Shown piece by piece: positions 36,524 to 49,400 of a stretch of DNA of 64,000 bases. Under the pieces are notes generated by a model. That model was not told the origin of the DNA and made no database searches. It was given only the letters and a program-made list of their open reading frames with translations. The first letter of the stretch is position 1; every line of letters starts with the position of its first letter. The stretch is from Dasyornis broadbenti (Eukaryota > Chordata > Aves > Passeriformes > Dasyornithidae), in assembly GCA_013397935.1 (NCBI GenBank), contig VZRN01004204.1:253695-317694 (forward strand), written 5' to 3'. The position numbers and the translations under genes were made by a program.

Positions 36524-39120
36524 CTTTCAGACCTGCTCTTTAGAGCCTTCTGCACACTCACAGTGCAACAAATAAACTCTGCTACGAACACTGCATCGCT
36601 CAAAGAGCAATCTCAGCTGGCATAAGAGCTTTTGAGCAGCAGTAAATAGATCCAAACCAGGACTTGCATTACATGAAATAGCACTTAGTGATTTTAGAGA
36701 AGAAACTGCAGGAGCACAACAAATTTTCCAAGCAACAACCACCTCTCTATTGCAAAACACATCTGATTGGACTTAAATTGACTGAACCTGCTGAGTAGAT
36801 CAGCGCAATGCATGAAGACAGATTATACTCTAATGCCTTTGCTATTTTTAACTCCATAGTCATGGCCCTTCAACTCAGGGCATTTGACCAAAGTAAAGGT
36901 ACATCCAAGTAATGCTCACTCTTAATGAAACAGTCCATTCAAAGCTTTCAAAAGAGCCGCTTACCACTCAAATAAAGAAAAATAAATACATTTGTAATCA
37001 CAAAGCAACAATTTATGTTTTACATATTAAATTAAACAGTGAAACAGTGAGGACAGCCAGCTCTGTTTTGTAACAGGTGGCATAATGGAAAAGCTCACTT
37101 AATGAGAAGACAACCACTAATTCATTTTTAGCACTAATTCAGGACTCCTGCACCTATTTATACCAATTGTCACTAACAGTTTCCAATTTGATGTCAATTG
37201 AAAAATCAGACTTTCTGCTTGTGATAGTAGTTAATTTCAGGTACTACATGTCACAGAGCTACCTTTTTTCAATCTTTCAATAAAATATATAGCATCCATT
37301 TATGGTTTCATTCAAAGTTGTTTCAGTAAAGGACTATAAAATAACAGCTTCAAAAAACAGTTCTGAGAAAAGCACTATATAGTGATAATGTCTTTATAAC
37401 CACACTTATACCTTAAGAACTAAAAGGCAATTAATAATCCTGTATAGCATAAAAAAAAATCCTGTACAATTTAGAATTCACTTCAGATTAAGTGAAAAAC
37501 TTCCAATTTCTCTCAACTTTTTATTAAAAGAAACAACTTGCAACTACACAAATATACTGACAAGAACAACTGCAAAATCTTGAGATATATGAAAGATCTT
37601 ACCCAAAGAACGTTTTTTAAGATTTTGTTGAATTTTTCTAAAGGCTAGTCGGTGTTCTCACAATGGCACTTCAAAAATAAAAAGATCAGAATTATGCCAG
37701 TGGTATTAATCCATGTGAGAAATGGTTTTGTTCGGAAGCACTTCCCAAAACACACAGTCTTTCTCTAATTATCAATAAGGACTTAGAAGTGACATGCACA
37801 GCATTTAGGACATGGGTGTCCTGTTCAGTAGTAACACGAAAGTGATTTCCCTTTCTTCATAATTTAACATTCCTAATGCCTGAGAGAGTGGTTAGGGATA
37901 TAGCATAATCTTTCTAGAGTGTGATCTCTTATTCCAAAGCTGTGAATAACGCACTAAGAGCCACACTGTCAAAAAACCTCTTTAGGTGCCTGGAGATTCC
38001 ATCCAAGTTACCCACGTGGAATAAACCTAAGTGCCAGATACCTCATTACCCCAACTTCTAGTACATATAGTGCCTGCGAGAGGCTCAGTAACTTCTCTAA
38101 AATTATTCTGCTTTATCTTAAAGAGATTGTTCATGACTTACAGACTGAAGAGATTTACACTTCGACATCTCACTAAGTATGCTCAATCATAATTAAGCAA
38201 TGTTCAGCTATTCAAGGCTTTGATTTTAATGTTTGGGGTTTTTTCTGTTATTTTTGCTTAAAATCTGGACACAGAGATTAAAAAATTCATTCTGTATAGC
38301 AACATACTGTACATATATTATCAATTTTGGAAGTGAGCATCACTTCATGTAAATATGGAAATCAGATGTTGGCTTTGAACTTCTTAGAGAAATAGAAATA
38401 ATAGGGATAGAAAAGATGTATTTAATCAATATATTTAGGGGAAATGTACAATGAGGCACAACATCCACTGACAGAAAACAGATATCCACAGGCAATCAAG
38501 TTTAAATGTGAGCAAAGCCCAATATACAACTAAAAAAGAAGCACAGATCTCTTCCACAGCAAATCTAGTTTCTTTGTATCCATAACCACATGGGACAAAT
38601 CTGATCTAATCAAACATAAAAGAAATTTTGACATCAGCTTCTAGAAGTGACTGGTATCTGCTTGTCTGAAATTGTAGAATTGCAGAGGTTTTTAATATGC
38701 TGAATCATTCAGAGATAATCAGAGATAATTAAATGAATTCTGTACTGGTTCATTCATAAACAGCAAAATTTTATGCTATCACCCCGCATTCAAAATCTCA
38801 TTCTCTCTTTAGATCTACACTGAAAATATCACATTGGCATGAATGCGACAAGAATGGGAATGGCAGGGTTTTTATAAACTGATTAGGCACTGGAAGGGAG
38901 AAATAGTGATTTGTCTACTTACATCTTTCAGTGGTTCACAGTCATCAAAAAGCAACAAAACATGGAATTTAGGTGAATTTCAGGCACTTTCTTAGAGAAA
39001 GAAGGAGACTCCAAAATACTAAGATAATTTCACAGTATTTTATTCAAATACCAAATAATATTTTTAATGCTTACTGGCACATGTGTGTGCATATGCCCAG
39101 AAGTGCCATAAAACTCCATT

Positions 39121-39174
39121 CAAAAAAAACCAACAACAACAACAATAACAACAACAAAAAAACCAACAAAAAGG
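39121..39174 (+). repeat. (CAA)n-like microsatellite
   Basis: CAACAACAACAATAACAACAAC-like units are flanked by A runs. The poly-N run in the overlapping plus ORF is an artefact of this repeat. Confidence 0.9.
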
Positions 39175-40260
39175 GAAAACCGGGTTTGTAATGGATGGCT
39201 TTTTAAAGGAGGCCCAGAAAAGCATCAGTTCTTACTGTCTCTATTGAAATGAAAATGACCTCTTCCAAAAATCTAAAACTAACAACAAAACTAAAGTTAT
39301 TTTTAATAAACATTATGTACTGCATAAGAGGTTGCACTAAAATTTTTAGCATTTCAGTATCCTGACAACAGGAAGTGAATAAAGTTTTCACTTTCAGAAG
39401 TAACTTGTAGAAAAGTATTACTCCTTGGTGGAACTGCACACAGAAAGCCTAGAATCGCTGAACTTTCACTCCTGATGAAGAGAGGTGCCCAAAGTGGTTT
39501 AAATGGAATTCATCATTATTTAAAATAGTATTTTAAAAGAATGACCTGCATGGCACTGTATGCTCAGCCATACTTTAATAACAAATAAAAAAACCTCTGT
39601 GTTAAATAGACTGTAGGGGCTTCTCAGATCATCATTTGGAACTCCATCTTCCAAAGCTTAAAGGGTAATGTGCTGTTTTAAACCCCTATAACACCATGTT
39701 CCATACCTCTCCTTAAAAGCCATCTTTATGTCTCTCTAGGTACTCATCACACGATAATCCATATATATACAAAAAATGTCCTGTCTATTAAACTATGAAA
39801 CTGTACACTGCTGGTAATGCTTTAACTATCTGTGCCTGAAGACAAAATACCTTTTTTTTCTTTTTTTTAAAACTATAAAATTATCTTTTACCAAAGTAAT
39901 GAAGAGAATAATATAGTTCTGTTAGGATAAGCACCCTTTGCTTGACCATGGAAAGTGAGAAATACCAAAGAACACAAACATTCTTTCTTCTGTTTTTGTT
40001 ACATCTCCCCCAAGCTGGGTAGACTTAAATATATATAATCCTAGTATTTCGTCACCAAGAGAGTCTGCAGTAACAACAGTGTCCAACTTCTTTTCACAAA
40101 AACACAATTCATATCATATGTTGCTTTTTGGTAACTCCTTTGTCAAGGCTAACATAATTCTGATTTGGTAAAAGCCTTTTTTTTTTTACCCAGAACAACT
40201 GAAATACTTGATTAAACTGATGCTAGTGCCTCAACCCTCTCAAAGTCATTTCCTACGTAT

Positions 40261-40286
40261 GCTTCATTAAAGCTTCATTAAAGCTT
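40261..40286 (+). repeat. 11-bp tandem duplication
   Basis: GCTTCATTAAA occurs twice in tandem and is followed by GCTT. Confidence 0.85.
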
Positions 40287-41301
40287 AGACATGTTTTAAT
40301 GCATTTCTGATTCCTCTTGGTGGCAAAAATATTACAGGACTCACAGCAGTTGCAGTGAAAAGAACAGTAACAACCACCTCCAACAGATGACCTTGTGAGG
40401 AGAGATTTTCTATAGCATTCTAGCACACAACTTTTTCAAATCTTCCCTAACAGGGAACCATTCTGGTTGATTTTGAGATTCCACTTTTACAGCTGTGATT
40501 GTGTCCTTCAGCTACCATAAACCAGAAAAGGCTCAGAAAACAAAAAATAATTACTAGACCTTCAAAGTTATTATCTTGTATTCTTCATTTTTATCACATG
40601 AAGCCTAAGAAAAACTGTTGCTGTTTTACTTCAGAAAGATTAGCTTTCAGTTTTCTATAGAGATAAGGGTGTGTGGGTGTGCGTGTGGGGTAGCATATGG
40701 TATTGTCAACTCTTTCCTTTCTTCATTTCCAGCCTGATGTTAAAAATAACACCTTTTTCTTTTTGGTTATTTGATTAAGGAGGTCACACCATAAATCACA
40801 AAGGGAGGCAGTCAACTTAGTTAACACTGGCCTTTCTTGCACTCTTCTATTTCCAGTGCAGTACACAAATCATCTTTAAATCAAAAGGCACAACCTGATC
40901 TAATAAATGGCAAAGTAAGCTGCCAACAATCTTTACATGTGAGGTGTTACATTAATATACCTGTCCACCAAAAGCATGTTAAGGAAATGAACCATTCTAT
41001 CATTCTCTTACAAAATGGATATTTACAACTTTCGCCTCTAGGCTCACAATGACAGGACTCGATGTAAATCAGCACAACCCATCAGCACATCATGTAAGCT
41101 ACACTTACACATGCCCACTAAAGCCCAGCCTTTACTGACAAATAAATCATCATGAGCAGAAATTAGAGCTTTCTTTCCTCTTATTTCACATTGAATTCTT
41201 GCAGAGAAAAAGCATAAGTTACAATTTTTTTTTCTACATTATAAAATGGCTTGTGATTATGGTAGACGAGCTCTCACTTCAAATTTGTTTTGCTTATTCA
41301 G

Positions 41302-41319
41302 TTTTTTTTTTTTTTTTTT
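41302..41319 (+). repeat. T tract (18 nt)
   Basis: This is a homopolymer run in intronic sequence. Confidence 0.9.
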
Positions 41320-42676
41320 AAGACTTTTTGCCTCTGCTAAACAACATATGTGGGTATTAATGCAATCAAAGACATTTGCCAGAAACGAAGCCTACACGTG
41401 AGAGCTTTCATGGCATGATTTAAGGTGCTTCCCAACCTTGTGTAAGAAACAGAAAACAGCTACTCTAGGGCTGGCACAAGAGAATGAGAAAAAGGTTGAA
41501 TTATTACTTCAGTTATTACTCCAATGGAACAAGAGATTACCTGGTTCTAACCCTAACACATGAAATGGGATGCCATTAACATGTTTTCTACACTGCACTT
41601 GCATTCAAAGCAGACACAGTAGGGAATCAAGTCCTATGTACACACTGATGTGCAGCTGGCAACTGGGATTGTTAAACATTTTTTTCTGCTTTTAACAGCA
41701 AAGAACGATGCATAAGTCTGTCCATGCAAGTCTCTCACAATAATTACATTTGAAAAACCAAAGCAGATGTTTCACAGAAAAAGGAAGGATAGCTATTTTC
41801 ACTTATTTTAACATAAAAATAGATGAGCTGTGAAAGATGTCTCCTTGTACATGATCAGTCTCAATTGCATTAATTAGTCATAAGTATAAAATTCTACACC
41901 CATGCCTTCTGAAAAATGTAACACTATTTATAGTACAATCCAGGAGCTACTTCACCCAATGCCTAGTGAGAGACTAGCAACATTACTGGGCTCTGGAATA
42001 TTATTCTATGTTTTATTTATTCACATCAGTCTGTACAAGTACAAGGACCAGAAGCACAAAGAGGGATGATAATGATTAACAGAGCTCTACTAAAACAAGA
42101 GTGAAAACCACAATGAAACGTCAAGTAATGGGGTTTGACACTTCTCTGACATTTTTCACCAATAAACATTTCTAATTCTGTAACCTGAAGTAATTACTAT
42201 GAACTCTGATCAAGAAACACTAAGGTGTTCACAGAGCTAAACCCCTGTAACCTGTAAACATGAGGCTCTCAAGACCGCTTGAAAGATGCTGTCCCACAGG
42301 TTTGATGTATGGTACAATACAGCTGCGAAGAGATGATAAGCAAACTAAATGAGCAAACTTTTGTTAACATTTAATGTTGACATTTTCAGTGCACACTAGC
42401 ATAAATATACATCAAAGCCTGAAAAGCATTCCAAAAGTCACACAAATCCCTTTTCCTGTGTAGTAGCAGCTACCGGGTCAGCAGCTCTCCACGGAGAGGT
42501 GAATGGATTCCTGACCTTTCTAAACAAACTTATTTGTGTTGATGAAGTCTATTAGCCTGGATGTCCTTTCTGTTAATTATGTTATACCAAGTCAGAAAAT
42601 AATTAAACTACAAAACATTCTCTGCAAAAGAAGACAAAAAAACTTAGAACAGCAAGACATAACCATTAAAAAGTTG

Positions 42677-42691
42677 TTTTTTTTTTTTTTT
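42677..42691 (+). repeat. T tract (15 nt)
   Basis: This homopolymer run breaks up an otherwise incidental plus-strand ORF. Confidence 0.9.
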
Positions 42692-45600
42692 GAGCAGTGC
42701 ATGCATGCCTACTTATGCATACTGAATAAAATGGTAAAACATAAAAGCTATGAAAGTAACAACCTACAAATTTTACAAATTGTATTGGTTAAAGCTGTAG
42801 AAAAAGAAAGTGAAATCTGTTCTGAAAAAAGATCCTACAGGCCTTCAATACCTTATTTGAGAAAGAAAGAGCAATTAAGGAGTAATTGTATCCTGTTCTT
42901 ACTGAGACAAAGCACAGAAACATCTAGTTGGTGCACCTGGTGCTCATCTGAGACATAGCTCCATGCAGTACTGAAATTTTGAGCTGTAATCACTCATATT
43001 CACTCTTCATTTCATCTATTTTAGCCTTATCCTGCCCTTGATCAGAAAAATATTTTCCCACGCATTTCTTTTCTTAGAAGTCTCATTCTTAAAGATATAA
43101 CCTATTTCCTTAAAGATATATCCCGTTTAAGTGCAGTTTCTCAAGCATTCCTAAGGATTCAATTTAACAGAGGCAATGCTAAATTCTCAGTTCTGTGGAG
43201 TATCTTCTGAGACTTTGCTGACTATCCCAAATGCCAGCGCCCATGCAGAGATTTTATCAAAAAATATGCCTATATGGGATACTTTGAGTCCAGATATAAG
43301 ACTGTGGCACCCACTAAGGTCCTTCACTCCTAAATTACCCATCATTTTAAGTTAGCTGTTTAAGTCCTTTTAAAAAAAATCAAAACTGCCTGTATCAACA
43401 ACTCCTAGGCAACATGGTCACTGCTAAGCCTTTGCTGTTTCCAATACTTCTCATGCCAAATTCTACATATTTCATATCAGAGCAGCCTCCCAACAAGTTA
43501 GGACCCTCATGTGTGTAGAAGGTTTTTATAACGCATGAAAAATAAAAAATAAATTATCAGAATTAATTAAAAAAGGAAAGGTAAAGCAGAAATGGAAGTA
43601 AGATAAAAATGCATAAGGCCCTCTGTTCTACAGACGTTTTATTACAGCTTCTGGGAATTTTCAAAGATATAACCTTGTTTTTGCCACGCTTTTAGGGTTC
43701 TTTCTATGCAGACCAACAGACATGCACACAACATGAAGCTTCCTGATTCCCTATAGGTTAAGAACAATTGCACTTCTTTTGTAATAGTCGCCTTATAAAG
43801 AAGTAGTTTTCTCACTCTCTCTCCCTCTCCTCCTCTCAATCTGCTTATATGATGACAAAAATCTGGATTTCTGCAGAATTACATATGTGAAAAATGCTCT
43901 CTGCCTGGATACTTCTTCAATTTTGCTGGCTAAGCAGAATGGTCCATGAATTTTTGGGCTGAAGTCAAGACAGACATACATTACTATGATTTGACAAATA
44001 AAGACAAAATAGTACTAGAGAAGATGTTAAGTTACTTGTGATTCATCAGCTCCTTTCTCTCTAGCCTCATCATCCCAGTGGTTCTGAACTGGAGGGACAA
44101 GAGAAAGCAAACATCTTTGTCCCTTAAGAACTGAATTCCATTTCCATAAACTGAAGGTGCAACAAAATTACTTCCACAAAATTCCAGAAAATGGTCAAAG
44201 CTTTCATATTCGCCCTGGCTAAATGAGGATCCTTTGCACAGCAATTTCTATTTATTTGCACAGCAATTTTCTAATCATGCCTCCACCTGCAGCGACCTTA
44301 CAAAGTATATATCCAGGCACAATCCAAATATCCTCAATCCTCTCTGTGCCAGCCTTCCATTCAGAGCCTACCACCGCTGCTCTTGAAAGCACTATAATAA
44401 ATACAAGGTTCAGCTGAAAAAATAGAACAAGTGCTTTGGCTGCTTTAGACCATCCTTTAATTGCACCTCTTTTTATTTTTCCACTATTAACCTGAGCTCC
44501 ACCACAAGCAGACCCACCCGAGGGATGCAAGTTTACATAGTTTATTTTTATTCCTTCTCATCACCACACTACGAGCACAATAGCTCCACTTGTTCTTTCC
44601 AAAGCCACAATAATACAGCATCCTATTTCTCAACTAGCTTTGTAGAGCAAAACCCTCATTTGTAAGCTGAAACACAAATATCACACTTGGAGAAAGTCTG
44701 GTTTTATAAATCCCCTTGCTAATAATCGGTGAATTCTGATAAATACCATGGCTTGCAAACTCTATTACTCTTCTGGCAAATCACAAGAGCTCCTTTTGAG
44801 AAAAACAATATCATCTGTAAGTCAAATTGGGAAGTGTAAGATAAATGTCTTCCATTATTACCAGAAAACACTAAAATACGTTAAGTACATTTCAAACGTA
44901 CTGAATTATTCATGAAGAACAGCACTGGAAAAAACCTCACCAATCAAGCCCAAAAAGATATATTTTCACTCTATACTCTGAAGTCAACAAAAAATATAAA
45001 GAAACAGTTCGCTGCTTTTATTTTACTAGCCATACAGAGCAACCTAATGAAAAAACATTCAGAATTGAATACCGCAGACAAACCAAATAAATGTACGGGT
45101 GAGATTAAGTTGACTTACTATTAACCAGTAGCTTATTTTCTCCTTGTAATTTAACTGTAATATGTGGCTAAAAGGCAGTGAGATTGGTTTTTTATTTGAT
45201 TTTCTGATGATGACCATATACTATCATTTTATTTTCTTCTAATCAAGATACAAAGGAATATAAAAAGTTCATTCAGTTGAACTATCAGAGGAGACAAAAT
45301 AGGAAACGGGATTACTTGAGCAATAATTTTTGGAAATAGCTTAAAAATGAAACCAGAAATTTGTTCTCTGGTAGGTCACTATTCAGGCATTTGTATATAG
45401 TCTTGTAACCCACTTTTGTATCAATGATATCCCACATGGGAGTTTTTACCACCACTTGGCATGAATGCATTGCAGCTCTTCAGTCATCTGCCTCCTCCCT
45501 GCAGGGCGATGAAGCATTTGTTCAGACTGCTGCCTATCTCACCAGACATCCAGCCTAAATACAGGGTAATCAGGTAATTTCTGAAAGCTTTGCTACAGAA

Positions 45601-46376
45601 TCCATTCCCTTCTTGTTCACTGGGATACTGATGAAATCTCATCAGAGCCAAAAATATAACAGCTCTACAGCACTACAAAGGCCTAAGTTTGAAAAAAGTC
45701 TCCACCCAAAAACCAGAAGTAGGCATCAATAAGCTTCTGGATAAAGAAATTATAAAACATACACAGGACATTAAAAGATGTGCAGACTGTGTGTGGTTTC
45801 TATAGAAAGGGGAACAGTGTTTCAAAAGATATAGAAAGATGCAGGAAATAAAACAGCAGAAGAAAGAATCAAAGCAGAGCATTAAAGACCTGGATGGAAG
45901 AAACAAGCTTGACACCATGACCAAAACCTACCTCTCGTTGTAAGATTGCTGTTCTGCTACTGAAAGGGAAAAAAGAAAAGAAAAAAAAAAAAAGGCATCT
46001 ATATAAAATCGCTGAAATAAATAGCCACTTCCATAGCTCTCCAGCTTCAGCATCAGTCCCACCCATCCTAGAGTGAATAACAGAGATAAGAGAGGGCATC
46101 CAGTATAATGATTAGCTACAAAAATCTAGAAGATCAGTAATACTTTATTCTATTGAATTGACTTCTCCAAACCATAGGAAACAGTTATGGAAAAGGACAT
46201 GTTTGCTCTCCAAAAACTGGAAGGGGTAACATTCTGAAATTCAGAGCTAAAACTTCACGTGGACAAACTCGGTGTGAAACAGAACTTTTCTATGAAAGTT
46301 CTACTAAAACTCCACATACACGCCCTAGCTCTAAACAGAACTTAAAATCACTAAAGGATGTGTTTCAAAGAAGGCA

Positions 46377-46420
46377 GAGCACCTGAGGAAGTGTTTGAGC
46401 ACCTGAGGAAGTGTTTGAGC
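46377..46420 (+). repeat. 20-bp perfect tandem duplication
   Basis: GAGCACCTGAGGAAGTGTTT occurs twice, head to tail with no mismatch, followed by GAGC. Perfect identity suggests a recent duplication or an assembly artefact. Confidence 0.9.
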
Positions 46421-49400
46421 ATCCTTTGAACCACGCAATATTCATGATGCAAAAGCACAGAAGGTATCTTCAGTGAAAAAGTGCTCAGTCTTTGAAACAG
46501 AATTTGAAATGGATTCTTTGTTGAATCTCTTAAATCTCTTGCATTTCAAATAACCGGTTTTCCCTACATACAAACTGAAATTAAGTAATAAGGGAACAAC
46601 GAAATATATACACAACTTGAAAAGAATCTATGCAGTCAGTTTCTGAGAGGCAATTTCAGTGACAAGCACAAAACACTTTAATGCAACCAATGTCTTGTAA
46701 GGTTACTTATTTAGGAAAGGACAGAGACTGCAGGTCAGCTTTCTGGTGTCTTAAGAACTGTTTTTCAGTCCTTACATCTAAGTATTTTCAAATTCTTTTT
46801 TCTTTTTCTAAAAATTCTCATGTGTGAACAAAAATGTCTTATTTACAGACAAAAATATTTGATTTCTTTAAATTCTGGAAGATACTATGAGTGAAAGAAA
46901 AAATATTCACTGAGGATGAAAACTGCATAACATCCTTCCTTAAAAAACTTCACTAGCATGTAAAGAAAAACTATATTTTGGTATTAAAATAGAGATGATT
47001 CTTCATTTGTGATGTTTGCTGTACTAGTGTGCATGCACAGACTTATCTGTGAATCATGCCCAGCTATGGCAAAGAAAAATGGACAAGGCACTAAATTAAG
47101 ATTGAGGGGAGAAAGAATAAACCAAACAAAGCATTATTCTTCTATCAGATCCTTAGCAAATTGTACAGACAGATATCTCCACATCACGAAAAGCAAAAGT
47201 ATTTCTCCAATCAGAATATTAATTATTGGAAGAAACAACATGACCAGTTGATTCAGTAAACACTGTAGTGCAGAGCTGAGGATAATGCATTTATCAATCT
47301 GAAGCTCATCCACATCAGATGATTACAATACAAATGTGTCACTCACATGCCTTTAGAAACATACTGAAGATGTCATGTCATAGAAATTAAACTGCTGGTG
47401 TTCAGAAGCAAAAGAAGCTTTCCAGCTTACATGTATTTGTTTTTAAGCAACATTACTTTTCTCTATGCTCTTATAAACACACGCATGCACTAGTATTTCA
47501 TTAGATGATACTGACAGCAGCCATTTTCATGCCAGCTCAAACTTGAGTACTTTTTTGAGAATTTATCTAATATCACAAACTTAGGGCCACATCAAGCAAC
47601 AATGCATTTTGATATTTTTTAGCTAACTTCTGTTCTACAAAGGAAAACATCCACAAAGCTGAACTGCAACACACGAAATCTTCCTTTCCACCACACTTCC
47701 AAGATGCCTTTTCCGTTTGTCCCTAAAATTTGTCTGTTGTCAGCTATCCTTACATCTTCATTAGAGTTAAAACCGGTTAAAAAAATTAAGTGAAAAGAAG
47801 GAAAGGTGACACTGAGACATATATTTTGTCCTTCAGGTAGATAAAAAAGTAAAGTTTTTCACCATTTTGGCCTAAGGCCAGATCAGAATTGCTACTTATG
47901 CTAGAAGGCCTATCAGTAAAACATTGCACATCTCATGAAGGCAGCTGTCTACAAGTGACACTCCTGCCAAAGACAAACACACACGGTGAATTATTATTGA
48001 AGGAGGGCAAGCCTTGGCACTGTGTCTCAAGGGAGACTTCGGACAGATTTTGTATTTCAGGTTTGCTCATTTTTGCTGAATTGTGTAATTTTTATTAAAT
48101 ACTCCAGAATAGAGCCTCAATGAGACCAGAAATATGCTCTGTGCTAGTGACATATTTTTTAATCTATGCCAAACATCATGATATGACAATGTTTTGTAAT
48201 AGGAACTTAAACTCTTATGCAGAATCCTCTCTACAAGTGCAAGGAGTATTAAAGATCCTATCTAATTGGCAGCTTTTCATCAAGGGACTGGTGTAGACAA
48301 GGAATTGGAGCCTAATCCCCATTGTAGGTTATAGGATATTGCCATTTTCACACTTCATGTCTGTCTTGTGGAACAGATTCAGAGAGCAATTACTGCTCAG
48401 ATAAGCCTTTTCCAGAACATGTGCAATTAATTCTCCCACAAAATAAAGGGGGAAGAAGCCTGACACTTTAATAATGTTTAAGTACACCTAATCTATTTCT
48501 TTTCTACTCCTAATGTTTCCTAAATATGGTGAAGAAAGAGGATTTGAAACTACTTACAAATGCTGGTTCTTGTGTAAATTATCCACAGGTCTGTAATATC
48601 CTCTCATAAAAACAGCCAACATGAAATAATACTACAAACCAGCAGAATGTAAAGTAAACAAGTAATCAGTGTAAAGATTAATCTAGACTTCTTTTTCCAA
48701 AAATAAGGACTATTCTCCTTTTCAAATGTGAATTATGTAATTTCTTTAAAATTTGAAGGACAAATTTTTAAAAGTTTTGAAAATAGCCTGAACTAACGAA
48801 AATTTCTCTTTTCCACAACAATTCAAAAAGCTATTTTCTCCATGCATTCATTAAATTATTATCAAAATGTCATTCTTTGCCTGTCAAAACAAGCTGTGAT
48901 ATTAAGACTGTAAAATTCAGGGGATCTGTACTGGCATAACTACATTTTGAGGAGATTTTTACACTTAACCTGAGTGTCTTTCATAAACAGCTCCTCAGCA
49001 GGATTCAAATGCATCTAAGGTTTTCTGTTACACTTTAAAGCTGAATAACAAGTACTCATCTTCACCATACTCCAAAAATTGAACAATTGGCTAATTGCCC
49101 ATTATTGAAATCAACCTACAGAAAACAGCTAAGTTTGTTGTCACTCTTGCCCTCCAAGAATACACTGTATTTAGGATATGCAACAAAAAGAACAAATATA
49201 AAAAAACCCTCCTCACTAAAAACATCCACCCATCCATCCCCTTCCCCCAAACCACAGCTCAAGTCCCATGCCCCTTTGAATAATTTAACAGAAGTTTTGG
49301 ACAAGAAGGTAGAGCTTATTTATGATTTACAAAGTTGACAAGAAAAATTTTTAAAAAAATTAAAATAGGGTAGTTAATGTTTTGTTGAGCTGATTCCAGT

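Noticed and set aside
37603..37637. 35-nt minus-strand open stretch with CTTTAG acceptor and GTAAGATC donor
   Set aside because: Its length and open frames require an unseen partner exon to keep the frame.
41395..41455. String resembling the 3' end of a CR1 LINE (TTTAAGGTGCTTCCCAACC)
   Set aside because: It is too short and degenerate, with no flanking CR1 body or terminal repeat.
42536..42958. 140-codon plus-strand ORF
   Set aside because: It crosses a T tract and has no recognisable motif or splice signals.
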